DNA of 17,630 nucleotides from an uncultured Ruminococcus sp. (GTDB lineage: Bacteria; Bacillota; Clostridia; Oscillospirales; CAG-272): positions 1-17,630 of the forward strand of contig CACYZS010000002.1 in NCBI GenBank assembly GCA_902778985.1, given 5' to 3'. The position numbers were made by a program, and so were the translations under genes. This document shows positions 1 through 6,678 of this stretch, one piece after another; position 1 is the first letter of the stretch, and every line of letters starts with the position of its first letter. The notes below the pieces were generated by a model that saw only the letters and a program-made list of their open reading frames with translations, made no database searches and had not been told where the DNA came from.

Positions 1-138
1 TACAAATCTACGTCCGGCGATCTCAAAAACGCTTTGGGAAAAACCAAAGTTCTAATTACGTTCTCTCTTTTGAATCTTGAAACCGTTTTTGAGATACGAA
101 AACGTACAATCCTACGTCAAACGTTCTCAAAAACGCTT
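1..138. repeat. Short direct and inverted repeats at window start
   Basis: Bases 1-34 and 105-138 align without gaps at 28 of 34 positions, both ending in TCTCAAAAACGCTT. Between them, 84-95 (CGTTTTTGAGAT) is the exact reverse complement of 20-31, and its first 11 bases also pair with 125-135. A small hairpin, CTTTGG/CCAAAG, lies at 32-49. The unit may continue left of the window. No credible gene overlaps. The repeat family is unrecognised. Confidence 0.55.
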
Positions 139-391
139 CTGCAAACAATGGACGGGTTTTCCCTGGGGGTTCGTCTTTTGGGGTTCCACTATCCCTTTTT
201 CATCAAAAATGCGTTTCCCGAACTTTTTTGTCCATCCCGATGCAAACCGTACAACAACGTACCAATTTAGGCATTTATATAATCTATTATATAAAATAAT
301 TCTTTTATATCACAAGCGATATAATCCGATTTTTCATAAGAACGAGTTTTGGAACGTTTTGCAAAAAACGGTCGTTTTTGCTTTGCGTGTG
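139..391. other. Non-coding AT-rich stretch
   Basis: I see no gene here. The open frames crossing it lack a ribosome site and resemble no known family. A short near-duplication (GGGGTTCGTC... then GGGGTTCC) occurs around 167-186, several TATAAT-like strings lie at 275-335, and an imperfect hairpin GCAAAAAACG-GT-CGTTTTTGC lies at 361-381. None of these clearly marks a function. Confidence 0.5.
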
Positions 392-420
392 TTGTTTTCT
401 ATAGAATCGTATGGTATAAT
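392..420 (+). promoter_or_regulatory. SigA-type promoter for the CpsB-like gene
   Basis: TTGTTT (392-397), a 17-base spacer and a perfect TATAAT (415-420). Transcription would start near 427, shortly before the ribosome site GAGGAGAT (433-440) of the gene starting at 448. Confidence 0.75.
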
Positions 421-447
421 AAAGAAAAAACCGAGGAGATCCGTCTT

Positions 448-1161
448 TTGATCATTGATCCCCACATTCATTTGCTGCCGAAACTCGGCGACGGTCCTGC
501 GGACGACGCGGAAGCCGAGAAAATGCTGATTTTCCTGCAAAAAGCGGGTGTTGCGAGCGCTATTTGCGTCACGCACCTCGACCGGACGCGTATGCAGGAT
601 CGCGTTTTCTTTCCGCGCCGCGTTCGGGACGCACAATGCGCGCTCAAACGGATACAAAACAAGATCCATTCCCATATACATCTGTTCTATTCCTATGAAG
701 TCGACTACGAGCCCGGGATCTTTTCGAATTTTGATATGAGCGCTTACCGGATCCCCGGCACCGATCTTCTGCCGGTCAACTTCCCCATCGGCGTCTTTGA
801 CGATCGGGATATGATCGAATTCTCGTATCTGATCCACCGACAGCACTTGCGTCCCCTGATCTGTCATTTCGAGCGTCATATCCTGATGCCGAGCAACGCA
901 AAAGAAAAACTGCTCGGTATCTTCGCCTGCGAATGTCTGATCACGTCGACTTCCCTTCTATTTCGACCGATTCAGGACGTATTACAGCGCAGTACGCTTG
1001 ATAAACGCACCTATTACGTCTGTTCCAACGCGCACAACGCGACCACGCGAGCGCCGCTTCTGACCGAAGAGGAAATGCGGCTCTCCGGTATGTTTCAGCA
1101 CGCGCTGTTAAAGAAATTGCTGCAGTCGAATACGCAACTCTATCGCAAACTGATCAGGTAG
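448..1161 (+). CDS. CpsB/YwqE-like PHP-family phosphatase
   Basis: A 237-aa protein of the PHP fold resembling CpsB/CapC/YwqE manganese-dependent tyrosine-protein phosphatases. The N-terminal DPHIHLLPKLGDG matches the family's D-x-H-x-H-x-L-P-x-x-D-D-G motif; a T-H motif (VTHLD), a Glu region (SYEVDYE), PLICHFERH (as in AHPERY) and CSNAHN (as in SDAHN) follow in the usual order. The start is the TTG at 448, 7 bases after GAGGAGAT; a longer reading frame begins upstream but runs through the promoter and lacks a ribosome site. Two motifs are altered: TPH is read THL and the metal-binding Asp of SDAH is Asn, so activity could be changed. No capsule genes are near, so a role in polysaccharide export is not supported here. 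The 3' end overlaps spoIIID by 8 bases, tail to tail. Confidence 0.7.
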   Translation: MIIDPHIHLLPKLGDGPADDAEAEKMLIFLQKAGVASAICVTHLDRTRMQDRVFFPRRVRDAQCALKRIQNKIHSHIHLFYSYEVDYEPGIFSNFDMSAYRIPGTDLLPVNFPIGVFDDRDMIEFSYLIHRQHLRPLICHFERHILMPSNAKEKLLGIFACECLITSTSLLFRPIQDVLQRSTLDKRTYYVCSNAHNATTRAPLLTEEEMRLSGMFQHALLKKLLQSNTQLYRKLIR

Positions 1162-1423
1162 TCTGTTTTCCCTTTTTCTTTAAGTATTTCACACGCGTCG
1201 CTTCCCCGCCGCGCAGATGCCTCTCGGACTTGTTCTTATCGAGGATCACACGTACTCGGTCGTAGAGATCCGGATCGACGTGCTCGAGTTTTTCGGTAAT
1301 ATCCTTATGTACCGTACTTTTACTGACAGAAAACGCACGTGCAACCGCGCGAACCGTCGCGCCACGTTCGATCATGTATTCGGCGAGGATCTCGCACCTC
1401 TCCTTATCCTCTTCAAGTTTCAC
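1154..1423 (-). CDS. spoIIID: Stage III sporulation transcriptional regulator SpoIIID
   Basis: An 89-aa DNA-binding protein that in spore formers acts in the mother cell, switching genes on and off between the SigE and SigK stages. The helix-turn-helix section TVRAVARAFSVSKSTVHKD and the basic stretch KSERHLRGGEATRVKYLKK are close to the Bacillus subtilis SpoIIID I recall (VSKSTVHKD, RHLRGGEAT). Length is normal. The start is a GTG at 1423 with GGGGGAG about 8 bases upstream. The gene faces the CpsB-like gene tail to tail and is divergent from the methyltransferase; a possible SigE-type promoter lies at 1461-1490. Its presence is the best evidence that this organism forms endospores. Confidence 0.93.
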   Translation of the reverse strand: MKLEEDKERCEILAEYMIERGATVRAVARAFSVSKSTVHKDITEKLEHVDPDLYDRVRVILDKNKSERHLRGGEATRVKYLKKKGKQTT

Positions 1424-1460
1424 GCGCCGTCTCCCCCTTCTCCCGAAACGTTTCTATTTC

Positions 1461-1490
1461 AGTATATGAAAGGTTTGACGCGATCCATGC
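1461..1490 (-). promoter_or_regulatory. Possible SigE-type promoter of spoIIID
   Basis: Read on the minus strand, CATATACT (1468-1461) resembles the SigE -10 box (CATACAAT type), and GCATGGA (1490-1484) lies 15 bases upstream where a -35 box is expected. In B. subtilis spoIIID is transcribed by SigE. The -35 match is weak and the site overlaps the start of the methyltransferase gene on the other strand. Confidence 0.35.
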
Positions 1491-2266
1491 AAAAAGAAGA
1501 AATAAAATGCGCTCCGTCCTCCGTGATGGAAGGAATGCAGTCGATCCGCTCCGTGATCGCGGGAAACGAAGCCGGGATCAACGACAGGAAGATCAAGGAG
1601 ATCTTGTTCGACCGTGAGAGGGTGTCTGCTCTGTCACGCGAACTCGGTTGGCTCCGCCGTATCTCGGAACGCGACGGGTTCGCCATCCGCGAGGTCGACG
1701 CCGCCGAGATCGACGCTCTGTCGCTCGGGCGCACGCACGGCGGGATCCTGGCGCTCTGCTCTGAGCGGACCATTCCGCCGCTTGACAAAGCGGTGATCAA
1801 AGAGAACGGCTTTTACGTCATGATCGAGGGGATCGAGGATCCATACAATTTCGGTTACGCGCTTCGGTCGCTTTACGCCGCGGGCGTCGACGGGATCATC
1901 CTCGACGAGCGAAACTGGCTATCCGCCGCCGGGGTCGTAGCGCGGTCATCCGCCGGGGCGTCCGAGTTATTCCCGGTCTACACTGCAAAACCGATCAAAG
2001 CCGCTGATGCTTTCAAGGAACGCGGTTATTCGATCGTTTGCGCCGACCGCGATACGCCGCATACGCTTGAAGATACCGCCATCCGCTTCCCCGTTTTTCT
2101 GATCGTCGGGGGCGAGCGCCGCGGCATTTCCCGCGCGCTGCTCGAACGGGCAGATCTAAAAGTCAAGATCTCCTACGGACGGGAATTTCGCGCCGCTCTC
2201 TCCGCCGCGTCCGCCGCGACCATCCTCGCCTACGAGATCTTCCGTCAAAACAGAAACAAACAATAA
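1466..2266 (+). CDS. SpoU/TrmH-family RNA 2'-O-methyltransferase, divergent
   Basis: A 266-aa SPOUT-fold protein expected to 2'-O-methylate rRNA or tRNA with S-adenosylmethionine. The N-terminal third (MEGMQSIRSVIAG..., KIKEILFDR) resembles the substrate-binding domain of RlmB/TrmH enzymes. The catalytic domain shows motif 1 as EDPYNFGYALRSLYAAG and motif 2 as LIVGGERRGIS. Motif 3, normally SLNVSVA, reads AALSAASAATI, so the usual Asn is missing; this suggests a separate subfamily. Starts at 1466, 1487 and 1526 are possible: none has a strong ribosome site, though AAAGG precedes 1487 by 13 bases. I use 1466 as the longest. The target RNA cannot be told from sequence. A perfect terminator follows directly. 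Confidence 0.82.
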   Translation: MKGLTRSMQKEEIKCAPSSVMEGMQSIRSVIAGNEAGINDRKIKEILFDRERVSALSRELGWLRRISERDGFAIREVDAAEIDALSLGRTHGGILALCSERTIPPLDKAVIKENGFYVMIEGIEDPYNFGYALRSLYAAGVDGIILDERNWLSAAGVVARSSAGASELFPVYTAKPIKAADAFKERGYSIVCADRDTPHTLEDTAIRFPVFLIVGGERRGISRALLERADLKVKISYGREFRAALSAASAATILAYEIFRQNRNKQ

Positions 2267-2270
2267 ACGA

Positions 2271-2305
2271 GACCGCCGCGGTGTTTCCGCGGCGGTCCTG
2301 TTTTT
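2271..2305 (+). terminator. Rho-independent terminator after the methyltransferase gene
   Basis: A perfect 11-bp stem, GACCGCCGCGG (2271-2281) and CCGCGGCGGTC (2287-2297), with loop TGTTT, followed by CTG and five T. On the other strand the hairpin is followed by a T-rich stretch, so it may also end the convergent gene at 2305-2673. Confidence 0.93.
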
Positions 2306-2673
2306 CAGTCCAAACCGGCAAGTTTTTCTTTGATCAGTTCGAACAACTTCTCCTTGCTTTCGAGCGGAAGATCCTGTTCTTTGCAGGCGTCCGGTTCGAG
2401 TTCCTCCGGAAGTTCCTCGTCGGTGAAGAAAATATTGATCTCGTCCGTGTAGATCGTCAGATCCATCGTGTACGCGCGATATTGACTCTCTACCGCGATG
2501 TACTGAACGTCGTCGTCCAGATCGGCCTCGATACAGTTCGACTTCAAACCGAGCGATTTCAGGTCTTTTTCAAGAGAGCCGTCCAGATAGTCGTTGAGAA
2601 GCAAATCGAACGTGGTGTACTTCTCTTTCGGTTTATTATCAAGATACATGCGGGCTTTCTTTTTCTTCGTCAT
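2305..2673 (-). CDS. Small unknown acidic protein
   Basis: A predicted 122-aa protein I do not recognise. It begins MTKKKKARMYLD, is acidic after the basic N terminus, and has no signal peptide, membrane segment or Cys motif. It ends at a strong terminator and shares the strand of the efp cluster. The start is uncertain: the ATG at 2673 has no clear ribosome site, and an in-frame GTG at 2682 (three codons upstream) follows a weak AAAGCGAG. A hairpin terminator (2701-2735) separates it from the CD1247-like gene and I see no promoter in the short gap, so expression may depend on read-through. Amino-acid use is protein-like and no good overlapping frame competes. Confidence 0.6.
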   Translation of the reverse strand: MTKKKKARMYLDNKPKEKYTTFDLLLNDYLDGSLEKDLKSLGLKSNCIEADLDDDVQYIAVESQYRAYTMDLTIYTDEINIFFTDEELPEELEPDACKEQDLPLESKEKLFELIKEKLAGLD

Positions 2674-2700
2674 AAAAAACACGGCGTGTTCACTCGCTTT

Positions 2701-2735
2701 CTTTTAAAATAAGACGGGGTAAGAACCCCGTCTTT
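2701..2735 (-). terminator. Hairpin terminator after the efp-CD1247 pair
   Basis: A perfect 10-bp stem AAGACGGGGT (2711-2720) / ACCCCGTCTT (2725-2734) with a 4-base loop. Reading the minus strand, the stem is followed by ATTTTAAAAG (2710-2701). The T run is short, so termination may be partial, which fits a further gene downstream on the same strand. Confidence 0.75.
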
Positions 2736-2748
2736 CAGAACTGAAGAC

Positions 2749-3210
2749 TTATTCGTCGTCCTTCTCGTCGTCGTCGAGATCGCACTCTTCGTCGCAATTC
2801 TCGCACTCGCCGTCGCAGACGCAACTGAACTTCTCGCCGCAGGCGGGACAAACGATGCTTTCGGGATCGAGCGAATCGTCGAAGCAGACAACCTCGCCGC
2901 AGGAAGGACAGGTCGCTTCGTAGAAGTTCGCCTCGTCATCATCCTCGTCGTCGTCTTCGTCGTCCTCGTCATCTTCGTCGTCCTCGTCGATGTCGTAGAG
3001 ATCGTCTTCGACGTCGGCGAGATCCTCGTCGAGTTCCTCGACGTACTCGCGAAGAGACTTGGCGTTGTCGGCAAGTTTCTTGATCTCTTCGGCCATTTCG
3101 CCGATCAGATCGGTGATCTCGCCGAACAGTTTACCGGTCGGGGTGGAAAGATCCAGGTTCATGCCCTCGATCAACCCTTTCAGGTATGCCGCTTTTTCGG
3201 TGATTTTCAT
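2749..3210 (-). CDS. CD1247-type zinc-ribbon protein with acidic linker
   Basis: A 153-aa protein. Residues 1-60 (KITEKAAYLKGLIEGMNLDLSTPTGKL...) match the 'CD1247 N-terminal domain' named after a Clostridioides difficile gene: a helical region with the YLKGLxEG pattern. Residues 74-93 are almost purely Asp/Glu. The C-terminal part has CPSC (101-104) and CPAC (121-124), a plausible four-Cys zinc ribbon, followed by five more Cys (130-143) in an acidic tail. The start at 3210 follows AAGGGGGAA by about 10 bases. It sits 37 bases after efp and probably shares its transcript; I recall the same neighbours in other Clostridia. Molecular function is unknown; association with the ribosome or transcription machinery would be a guess. 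Confidence 0.82.
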   Translation of the reverse strand: MKITEKAAYLKGLIEGMNLDLSTPTGKLFGEITDLIGEMAEEIKKLADNAKSLREYVEELDEDLADVEDDLYDIDEDDEDDEDDEDDDEDDDEANFYEATCPSCGEVVCFDDSLDPESIVCPACGEKFSCVCDGECENCDEECDLDDDEKDDE

Positions 3211-3247
3211 TGTGTCGTTCCCCCTTTCAGGTTCGCTTCGGGACCGA

Positions 3248-3814
3248 TCAGGCGCGTTCGAGGTACGAACCGCCGTCGCGGGTGTCGATACGGATCTTGT
3301 CGCCCTCGTTGATGAAGATCGGGACCTTGATGGTCGCGCCGGTCTCGACAACGGCGGCTTTCTGCACGTTGGTCGCGGTGTTGCCCTTCACGCCGGGTTC
3401 GCACTCGGTGACGAGCAGTTCGACGAACGTCGGAGGCTCGACCGAGAAGACGTTGCCGTTCCACGAAAGGATCTTGCACATGGTCTCTTCCTTGACGAAC
3501 CGGAAGTTGTCGTCCAGTTTGTCCTTGGAGAGCGGCATCTGGTCGTAGGTCTCCATATCCATGAAGTAGTAGAGATCGCCGTCGTTGTACAGGTACTGCA
3601 TCTCCTTGCGTTCCACGACCGCCTGCTCAAATTTCGCGGTCGGGTTGAAGGAAGTTTCGGTCACGCTCCCGGTGATGATGTTCTTCATCTTGGTACGGAC
3701 GAACGCAGCGCCCTTCCCCGGTTTCACGTGCTGGAACTCGACCACCTGCATCAGGTTGCCGTCGTACTCGAAGGTCATGCCGTTTCTGAAATCGCCAGCG
3801 GTAATGGTAGCCAT
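3248..3814 (-). CDS. efp: Translation elongation factor P
   Basis: A 188-aa EF-P, the usual length. EF-P binds between the P and E sites of the ribosome and rescues stalling at consecutive prolines. Domain I carries the loop [14 protein letters not shown] with the tip lysine at residue 34, the position modified in many bacteria; the KOW-like N domain, the middle OB domain ([24 protein letters not shown]) and the C-terminal OB domain ending [11 protein letters not shown] are complete. No modifying enzyme (EpmA, YmfI, EarP) lies in this window. The ATG at 3814 has GGGGAAA upstream. A consensus promoter and a folded leader of about 100 bases precede it. Confidence 0.97.
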   Translation of the reverse strand: MATITAGDFRNGMTFEYDGNLMQVVEFQHVKPGKGAAFVRTKMKNIITGSVTETSFNPTAKFEQAVVERKEMQYLYNDGDLYYFMDMETYDQMPLSKDKLDDNFRFVKEETMCKILSWNGNVFSVEPPTFVELLVTECEPGVKGNTATNVQKAAVVETGATIKVPIFINEGDKIRIDTRDGGSYLERA

Positions 3815-3847
3815 ATTCTCGTTTCCCCGACGGTAAAAGGTATAGTC

Positions 3848-3890
3848 GGGAGAGCGTTATCCGGTCAGCCGTCGCCTGTCCGGCTCTCCC
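3848..3890 (-). promoter_or_regulatory. Structured 5' leader of efp
   Basis: Within the predicted untranslated leader, GGGAGAGC (3890-3883) pairs perfectly with GCTCTCCC (3855-3848). Inside it a second stem, CGG-A-CAG with CTG-A-CCG, closes loop GCGACGG, leaving bulge GATAAC on the 3' side. No T run follows on either strand, so it is not a classic terminator. I do not recognise it as a known riboswitch or leader class. Confidence 0.5.
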
Positions 3891-3921
3891 ATAGGTTTTA
3901 AATGCGCATTATTTCAATAAT

Positions 3922-3950
3922 ATTGTAACATGAAAACGCGAACTTTGCAA
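3922..3950 (-). promoter_or_regulatory. SigA-type promoter of efp
   Basis: Minus-strand TTGCAA (3950-3945), a 17-base spacer and TACAAT (3927-3922). Transcription would begin near 3915, about 100 bases before the efp start codon, so the leader hairpin would be transcribed. Confidence 0.8.
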
Positions 3951-3994
3951 GAGGGTATGCCGATTTTTTACCACTTTTTCGCGTTTCCTTCATT

Positions 3995-5062
3995 TTAAAA
4001 CAATTCGATCAATTCCTTCGGAGAATGTGCGAAATTCCGGACGCCGTCACGTTCGATCGCGACCATATCCTCGATGCGGCAACCGTACTTGCGCATCAGG
4101 TAGATTCCAGGTTCGCAGGTCACGACGTTACCGACGACGAGTTTCGTTTTTTCTTTTCCGCGCAGCCGTGGGGCTTCGTGGATCATCATACCGACGCCGT
4201 GCCCGAGTGAATGACCGAACGTGCCCCTGAATTCTGGCTCCCCGTCGATCACGTCGCGCGCGATCCGGTCGGCTTCCGCGCAGTCTGCACCCGCTTTCAG
4301 GTACGCGAGCGCCTCGTTCTGCGCCTTTAAGACCGTGTTGTACAGTTTCTTCATTTCGGGATCGGCGCGGCCGACCGAAAAGGTCCGCGTCATATCGGAG
4401 CAATACCCGTTCCAGAGCGCGCCGAAATCAAGCGTGAGAAACCCTTTTTGCAGTTTGACGTTGCGCGGTTTGCCATGCGGCAAGGAACTGGCGCTCCCGG
4501 AGACGGCGATGGTCTCGAACGAGACGCCCTCGGCGCCGGCGCGGCGCATATAGAATTCGAGTTCCAGAGCGACCTCGATCTCGGTCATCTCAGGCTTGAT
4601 CACGGTCAGAAGATGCGCAAGGGCGGCGTCCGCCGCGTCCTGTGCCTTGGCGATGTCGGCGAGTTCCCCTTCGTCCTTGACCTCGCGAAGACGGTCGATC
4701 GCGTCGTCGATTCCGACGAACGTATACTCCGGAAAATCCTTTACGAATCGGTCGCGTTCTGCGCAGGAGAGCGTTTCGTTCTCGTAACCGACGGTCTTCA
4801 CGCCGTCGGCGTCAAAGAAAGCCTTGATATGGGGAAACCGTACGTCGGGCTTGGTTACGGTATAGAGCGGATCCGCCTTCTTCTGTGCGTCCTCAAAGTA
4901 CCGGAAATCGGTCATGAGTTCCGCGTTTTGCAGCGTGATCAGAAGAAAACCGTCGGTGAAGGGATAGCGCGAAAGGTAGCGTTGGTTGACTTCGGACGAA
5001 ACAATCACGGCGTCCCATCCGTTCCTTTTCATTTGTTCGCGGAGTCGAGCGGTGCGGTTCAT
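3995..5062 (-). CDS. M24-family Xaa-Pro aminopeptidase (PepP/PepQ type)
   Basis: A 355-aa cytoplasmic metallopeptidase that should release residues next to proline from peptides. Residues 1-125 form the creatinase-like N domain (LREQMKRNGWDAVIVSSEVNQRYLS). The pita-bread catalytic domain shows all metal ligands: D212 (TLDFG), D223 (YCSDMTRTF), H288 (GHSLGHGVG), E317 (CEPGIY) and E331 (CRIEDMV), plus the substrate-side H196 (LPHG). Length fits short clostridial and bacillar enzymes. The ATG at 5062 follows GAGGGGAG by about 8 bases and overlaps the preceding stop as ATGA, so it is translationally coupled to the endonuclease IV-like gene. In Bacillota this gene often lies directly before efp, as here. 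Aminopeptidase P and prolidase cannot be separated by sequence reading. Confidence 0.93.
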   Translation of the reverse strand: MNRTARLREQMKRNGWDAVIVSSEVNQRYLSRYPFTDGFLLITLQNAELMTDFRYFEDAQKKADPLYTVTKPDVRFPHIKAFFDADGVKTVGYENETLSCAERDRFVKDFPEYTFVGIDDAIDRLREVKDEGELADIAKAQDAADAALAHLLTVIKPEMTEIEVALELEFYMRRAGAEGVSFETIAVSGSASSLPHGKPRNVKLQKGFLTLDFGALWNGYCSDMTRTFSVGRADPEMKKLYNTVLKAQNEALAYLKAGADCAEADRIARDVIDGEPEFRGTFGHSLGHGVGMMIHEAPRLRGKEKTKLVVGNVVTCEPGIYLMRKYGCRIEDMVAIERDGVRNFAHSPKELIELF

Positions 5063-5919
5063 TTTGTCAATCTCCCCTCGTAGTATCGTTTCATGGTCAG
5101 TGCGTCGTCGGACATCGTACCGTCGGACTCGCAGATCACGGTGGGCGTCAATCGTTCGTTGGCGATTACTTCCATCAGAGGTTCGTAAGGCGGACCGTAG
5201 ACCATGTCCGAGAAGGTCAGGTGACGCTTCTCACCGCCGGCGCTCCATTCGATTTTGGAGAAATGACAATGGAGATTGCGGGCGATCTCGTCCCCTAACT
5301 TGTCCCCGATTGTATCAAAAACGCGCAGATAATCCTCGGCAGATGCAAAAACGTCCCCGCATTCGCGCGCGTTCATGTGTCCGAAGTCGACGACAGGAAC
5401 GAACCGCGGCGAGAGTTTGCAGAGTTCGATCACTTCGTCGAGCGTACCGAGTTGGTTGACCTTTCCCATCGTTTCAAGCCCGATCAGAACGCCGTTATCC
5501 GGGATCTCTTCAAGCAGGTGGCAGAGCGTATCGGACGCAAGGCGCATGGCTTCCCCGCGGGTGATCTTGGCGGCGCTGCCGGTGTGCACGACGATCAGAT
5601 AGGCGCCGAGCAGTTTGGCGGCGTTCAGCGACTGCGAAATGTAGCGCAGACTGCCGAGCCGTTTGACCTCTTCGATTCCCGAAAGAGAAATGAAGTACGG
5701 CGCGTGCAGGGACATTCTGATCCCCGCGTCCTTGGCTTTCTGCCCGATCAAAAGGAGCGTTCCGGCGCTCGCGGTCAAGCCGCTGCCGGCTTCGTATTCG
5801 TAGGCGTCAAGTCCGACGGACGCGACCCATTCGGGCGCGTCGACCGTCGATTTCAAACCGGCGTCGTAGAACGCTTTACTGTTCCCGCCCGGGCCGAAGA
5901 AAGCGCGTTCATTCTTCAT
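5059..5919 (-). CDS. Endonuclease IV-like TIM-barrel protein
   Basis: A 286-aa protein of the AP endonuclease family 2 (Nfo/xylose isomerase-like) barrel. Probable metal ligands occur in the usual order: H72 (SLHAPYF), H112 (VVHTGS), E149 (GLETMGK), D178 and H181 (VVDFGH), H217 (HCHFSK), H233 (KRH) and E264 (CESDG). Nfo enzymes use three zinc ions to cut DNA 5' of abasic sites. At the D-R-H motif of E. coli Nfo I read K-R-H, so one ligand of the third zinc may be missing; the LETMGK segment also differs from the usual ENTAGQG. A repair role is likely but another barrel function is possible. The start at 5919 follows AGAGGAGA by 9 bases, overlaps yqeG by 11 bases and overlaps the peptidase gene by 4. 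Confidence 0.82.
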   Translation of the reverse strand: MKNERAFFGPGGNSKAFYDAGLKSTVDAPEWVASVGLDAYEYEAGSGLTASAGTLLLIGQKAKDAGIRMSLHAPYFISLSGIEEVKRLGSLRYISQSLNAAKLLGAYLIVVHTGSAAKITRGEAMRLASDTLCHLLEEIPDNGVLIGLETMGKVNQLGTLDEVIELCKLSPRFVPVVDFGHMNARECGDVFASAEDYLRVFDTIGDKLGDEIARNLHCHFSKIEWSAGGEKRHLTFSDMVYGPPYEPLMEVIANERLTPTVICESDGTMSDDALTMKRYYEGRLTK

Positions 5920-6436
5920 CTTTTGCCGTCTCCTCTTTGTGATGCTTGCGGTAATAACGCATGATCGGTCTTTCGAGCACGCGCTTGAACCGGGTGAAAA
6001 GGTCGGTCTTATCCTTGATCGGCGGAACGACGATACAGCGGATCCCGACGTTCCGCCCCGCCCAGACGTCGGTAAAGATCTGGTCGCCCATGATCGCGGT
6101 CTCGTCAGGGGAAACGCCGAGCGCGTTAATGGCGCGGCGCATAAACTTCTTTAAAGGTTTCTTCCCTTTCGGGTACATCGGGATCCCGATCTCCCTGTTA
6201 AAACGGCTGACGCGCTCGTGGTCGTTGTTGGAAACGAACGCGGCGAGGATCCCGTTCTCTTTGAGAGCGGCGAACCACGCCAGAACGCGTTCATTCGGTT
6301 CGGGTTCCTCGTAGGGCGCGAGGGTATTGTCAATATCAAGGATCAGGGCGCGGATCCCGTTTTGCAGAAGGAATTCCGGCGTCGCAAGATCGAATCTGTC
6401 AAAGTACCAGTCGGGTGAAAAATAGCGGCGGAGCAA
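5909..6436 (-). CDS. yqeG: YqeG family HAD IIIA-type phosphatase
   Basis: A 175-aa member of the YqeG family of the haloacid dehalogenase superfamily. Motif I is DIDNTLAPY (D34 nucleophile, D36 acid/base), motif II VSNN (about 69-72), then the Lys region KGKKPLKKF and motif IV MGDQIFTDV with GD. The N-terminal SPDWYFDRFDLATPEFLLQNGIRALILD is typical of the family. Substrate is unknown. The start is a TTG at 6436, with AAAGGGGG about 8 bases upstream and a good promoter behind it; no better start exists. It is the first gene of a three-gene operon with overlapping stops and starts. The tail KHHKEETAKDEE is charged and probably disordered. Confidence 0.93.
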   Translation of the reverse strand: MLRRYFSPDWYFDRFDLATPEFLLQNGIRALILDIDNTLAPYEEPEPNERVLAWFAALKENGILAAFVSNNDHERVSRFNREIGIPMYPKGKKPLKKFMRRAINALGVSPDETAIMGDQIFTDVWAGRNVGIRCIVVPPIKDKTDLFTRFKRVLERPIMRYYRKHHKEETAKDEE

Positions 6437-6468
6437 GACGGTCGCCCCCTTTCTTTCAGTTTCAATCT

Positions 6469-6497
6469 ATTGTAACACACATTCTTTTCAATGGCAA
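6469..6497 (-). promoter_or_regulatory. SigA-type promoter of the yqeG operon
   Basis: Minus-strand TTGCCA (6497-6492), a 17-base spacer and TACAAT (6474-6469). It points away from the tRNA promoter; the two -35 boxes are 41 bases apart. Confidence 0.8.
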
Positions 6498-6538
6498 GAA
6501 AAAAAGCAAATAATTTCAACGAAAAGGGGAAAAAGGTC

Positions 6539-6567
6539 TTGACAATCCGGAAGCGATGATATATAAT
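6539..6567 (+). promoter_or_regulatory. Perfect consensus promoter of the tRNA pair
   Basis: TTGACA (6539-6544), a 17-base spacer and TATAAT (6562-6567), identical to the SigA consensus. Transcription should start near 6574, about 18 bases before tRNA-Gly. Such strength is usual for stable RNA genes. Confidence 0.92.
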
Positions 6568-6591
6568 AAGCAAGTGCGAAACGGAGAACTT

Positions 6592-6665
<74 letters not shown>

Positions 6666-6678
6666 CGAAACACAATAT

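Noticed and set aside
349..447. Longer N terminus for the CpsB-like protein
   Set aside because: It would cross the TTGTTT/TATAAT promoter and has no ribosome site; the TTG at 448 has GAGGAGAT at the right distance and begins the conserved motif.
34..451. Two open frames (78 and 124 codons) in the first 450 bases
   Set aside because: No ribosome site, no recognisable family, and one runs through the promoter and ribosome site of the PHP gene.
3848..3890. Reading the efp leader hairpin as a terminator of the peptidase gene
   Set aside because: It lies after the efp promoter, and no T run follows the stem on either strand.
3059..3901. A 280-codon frame opposite efp and the CD1247-like gene
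   Set aside because: Antisense to a certain gene (efp) and without a ribosome site or family likeness.
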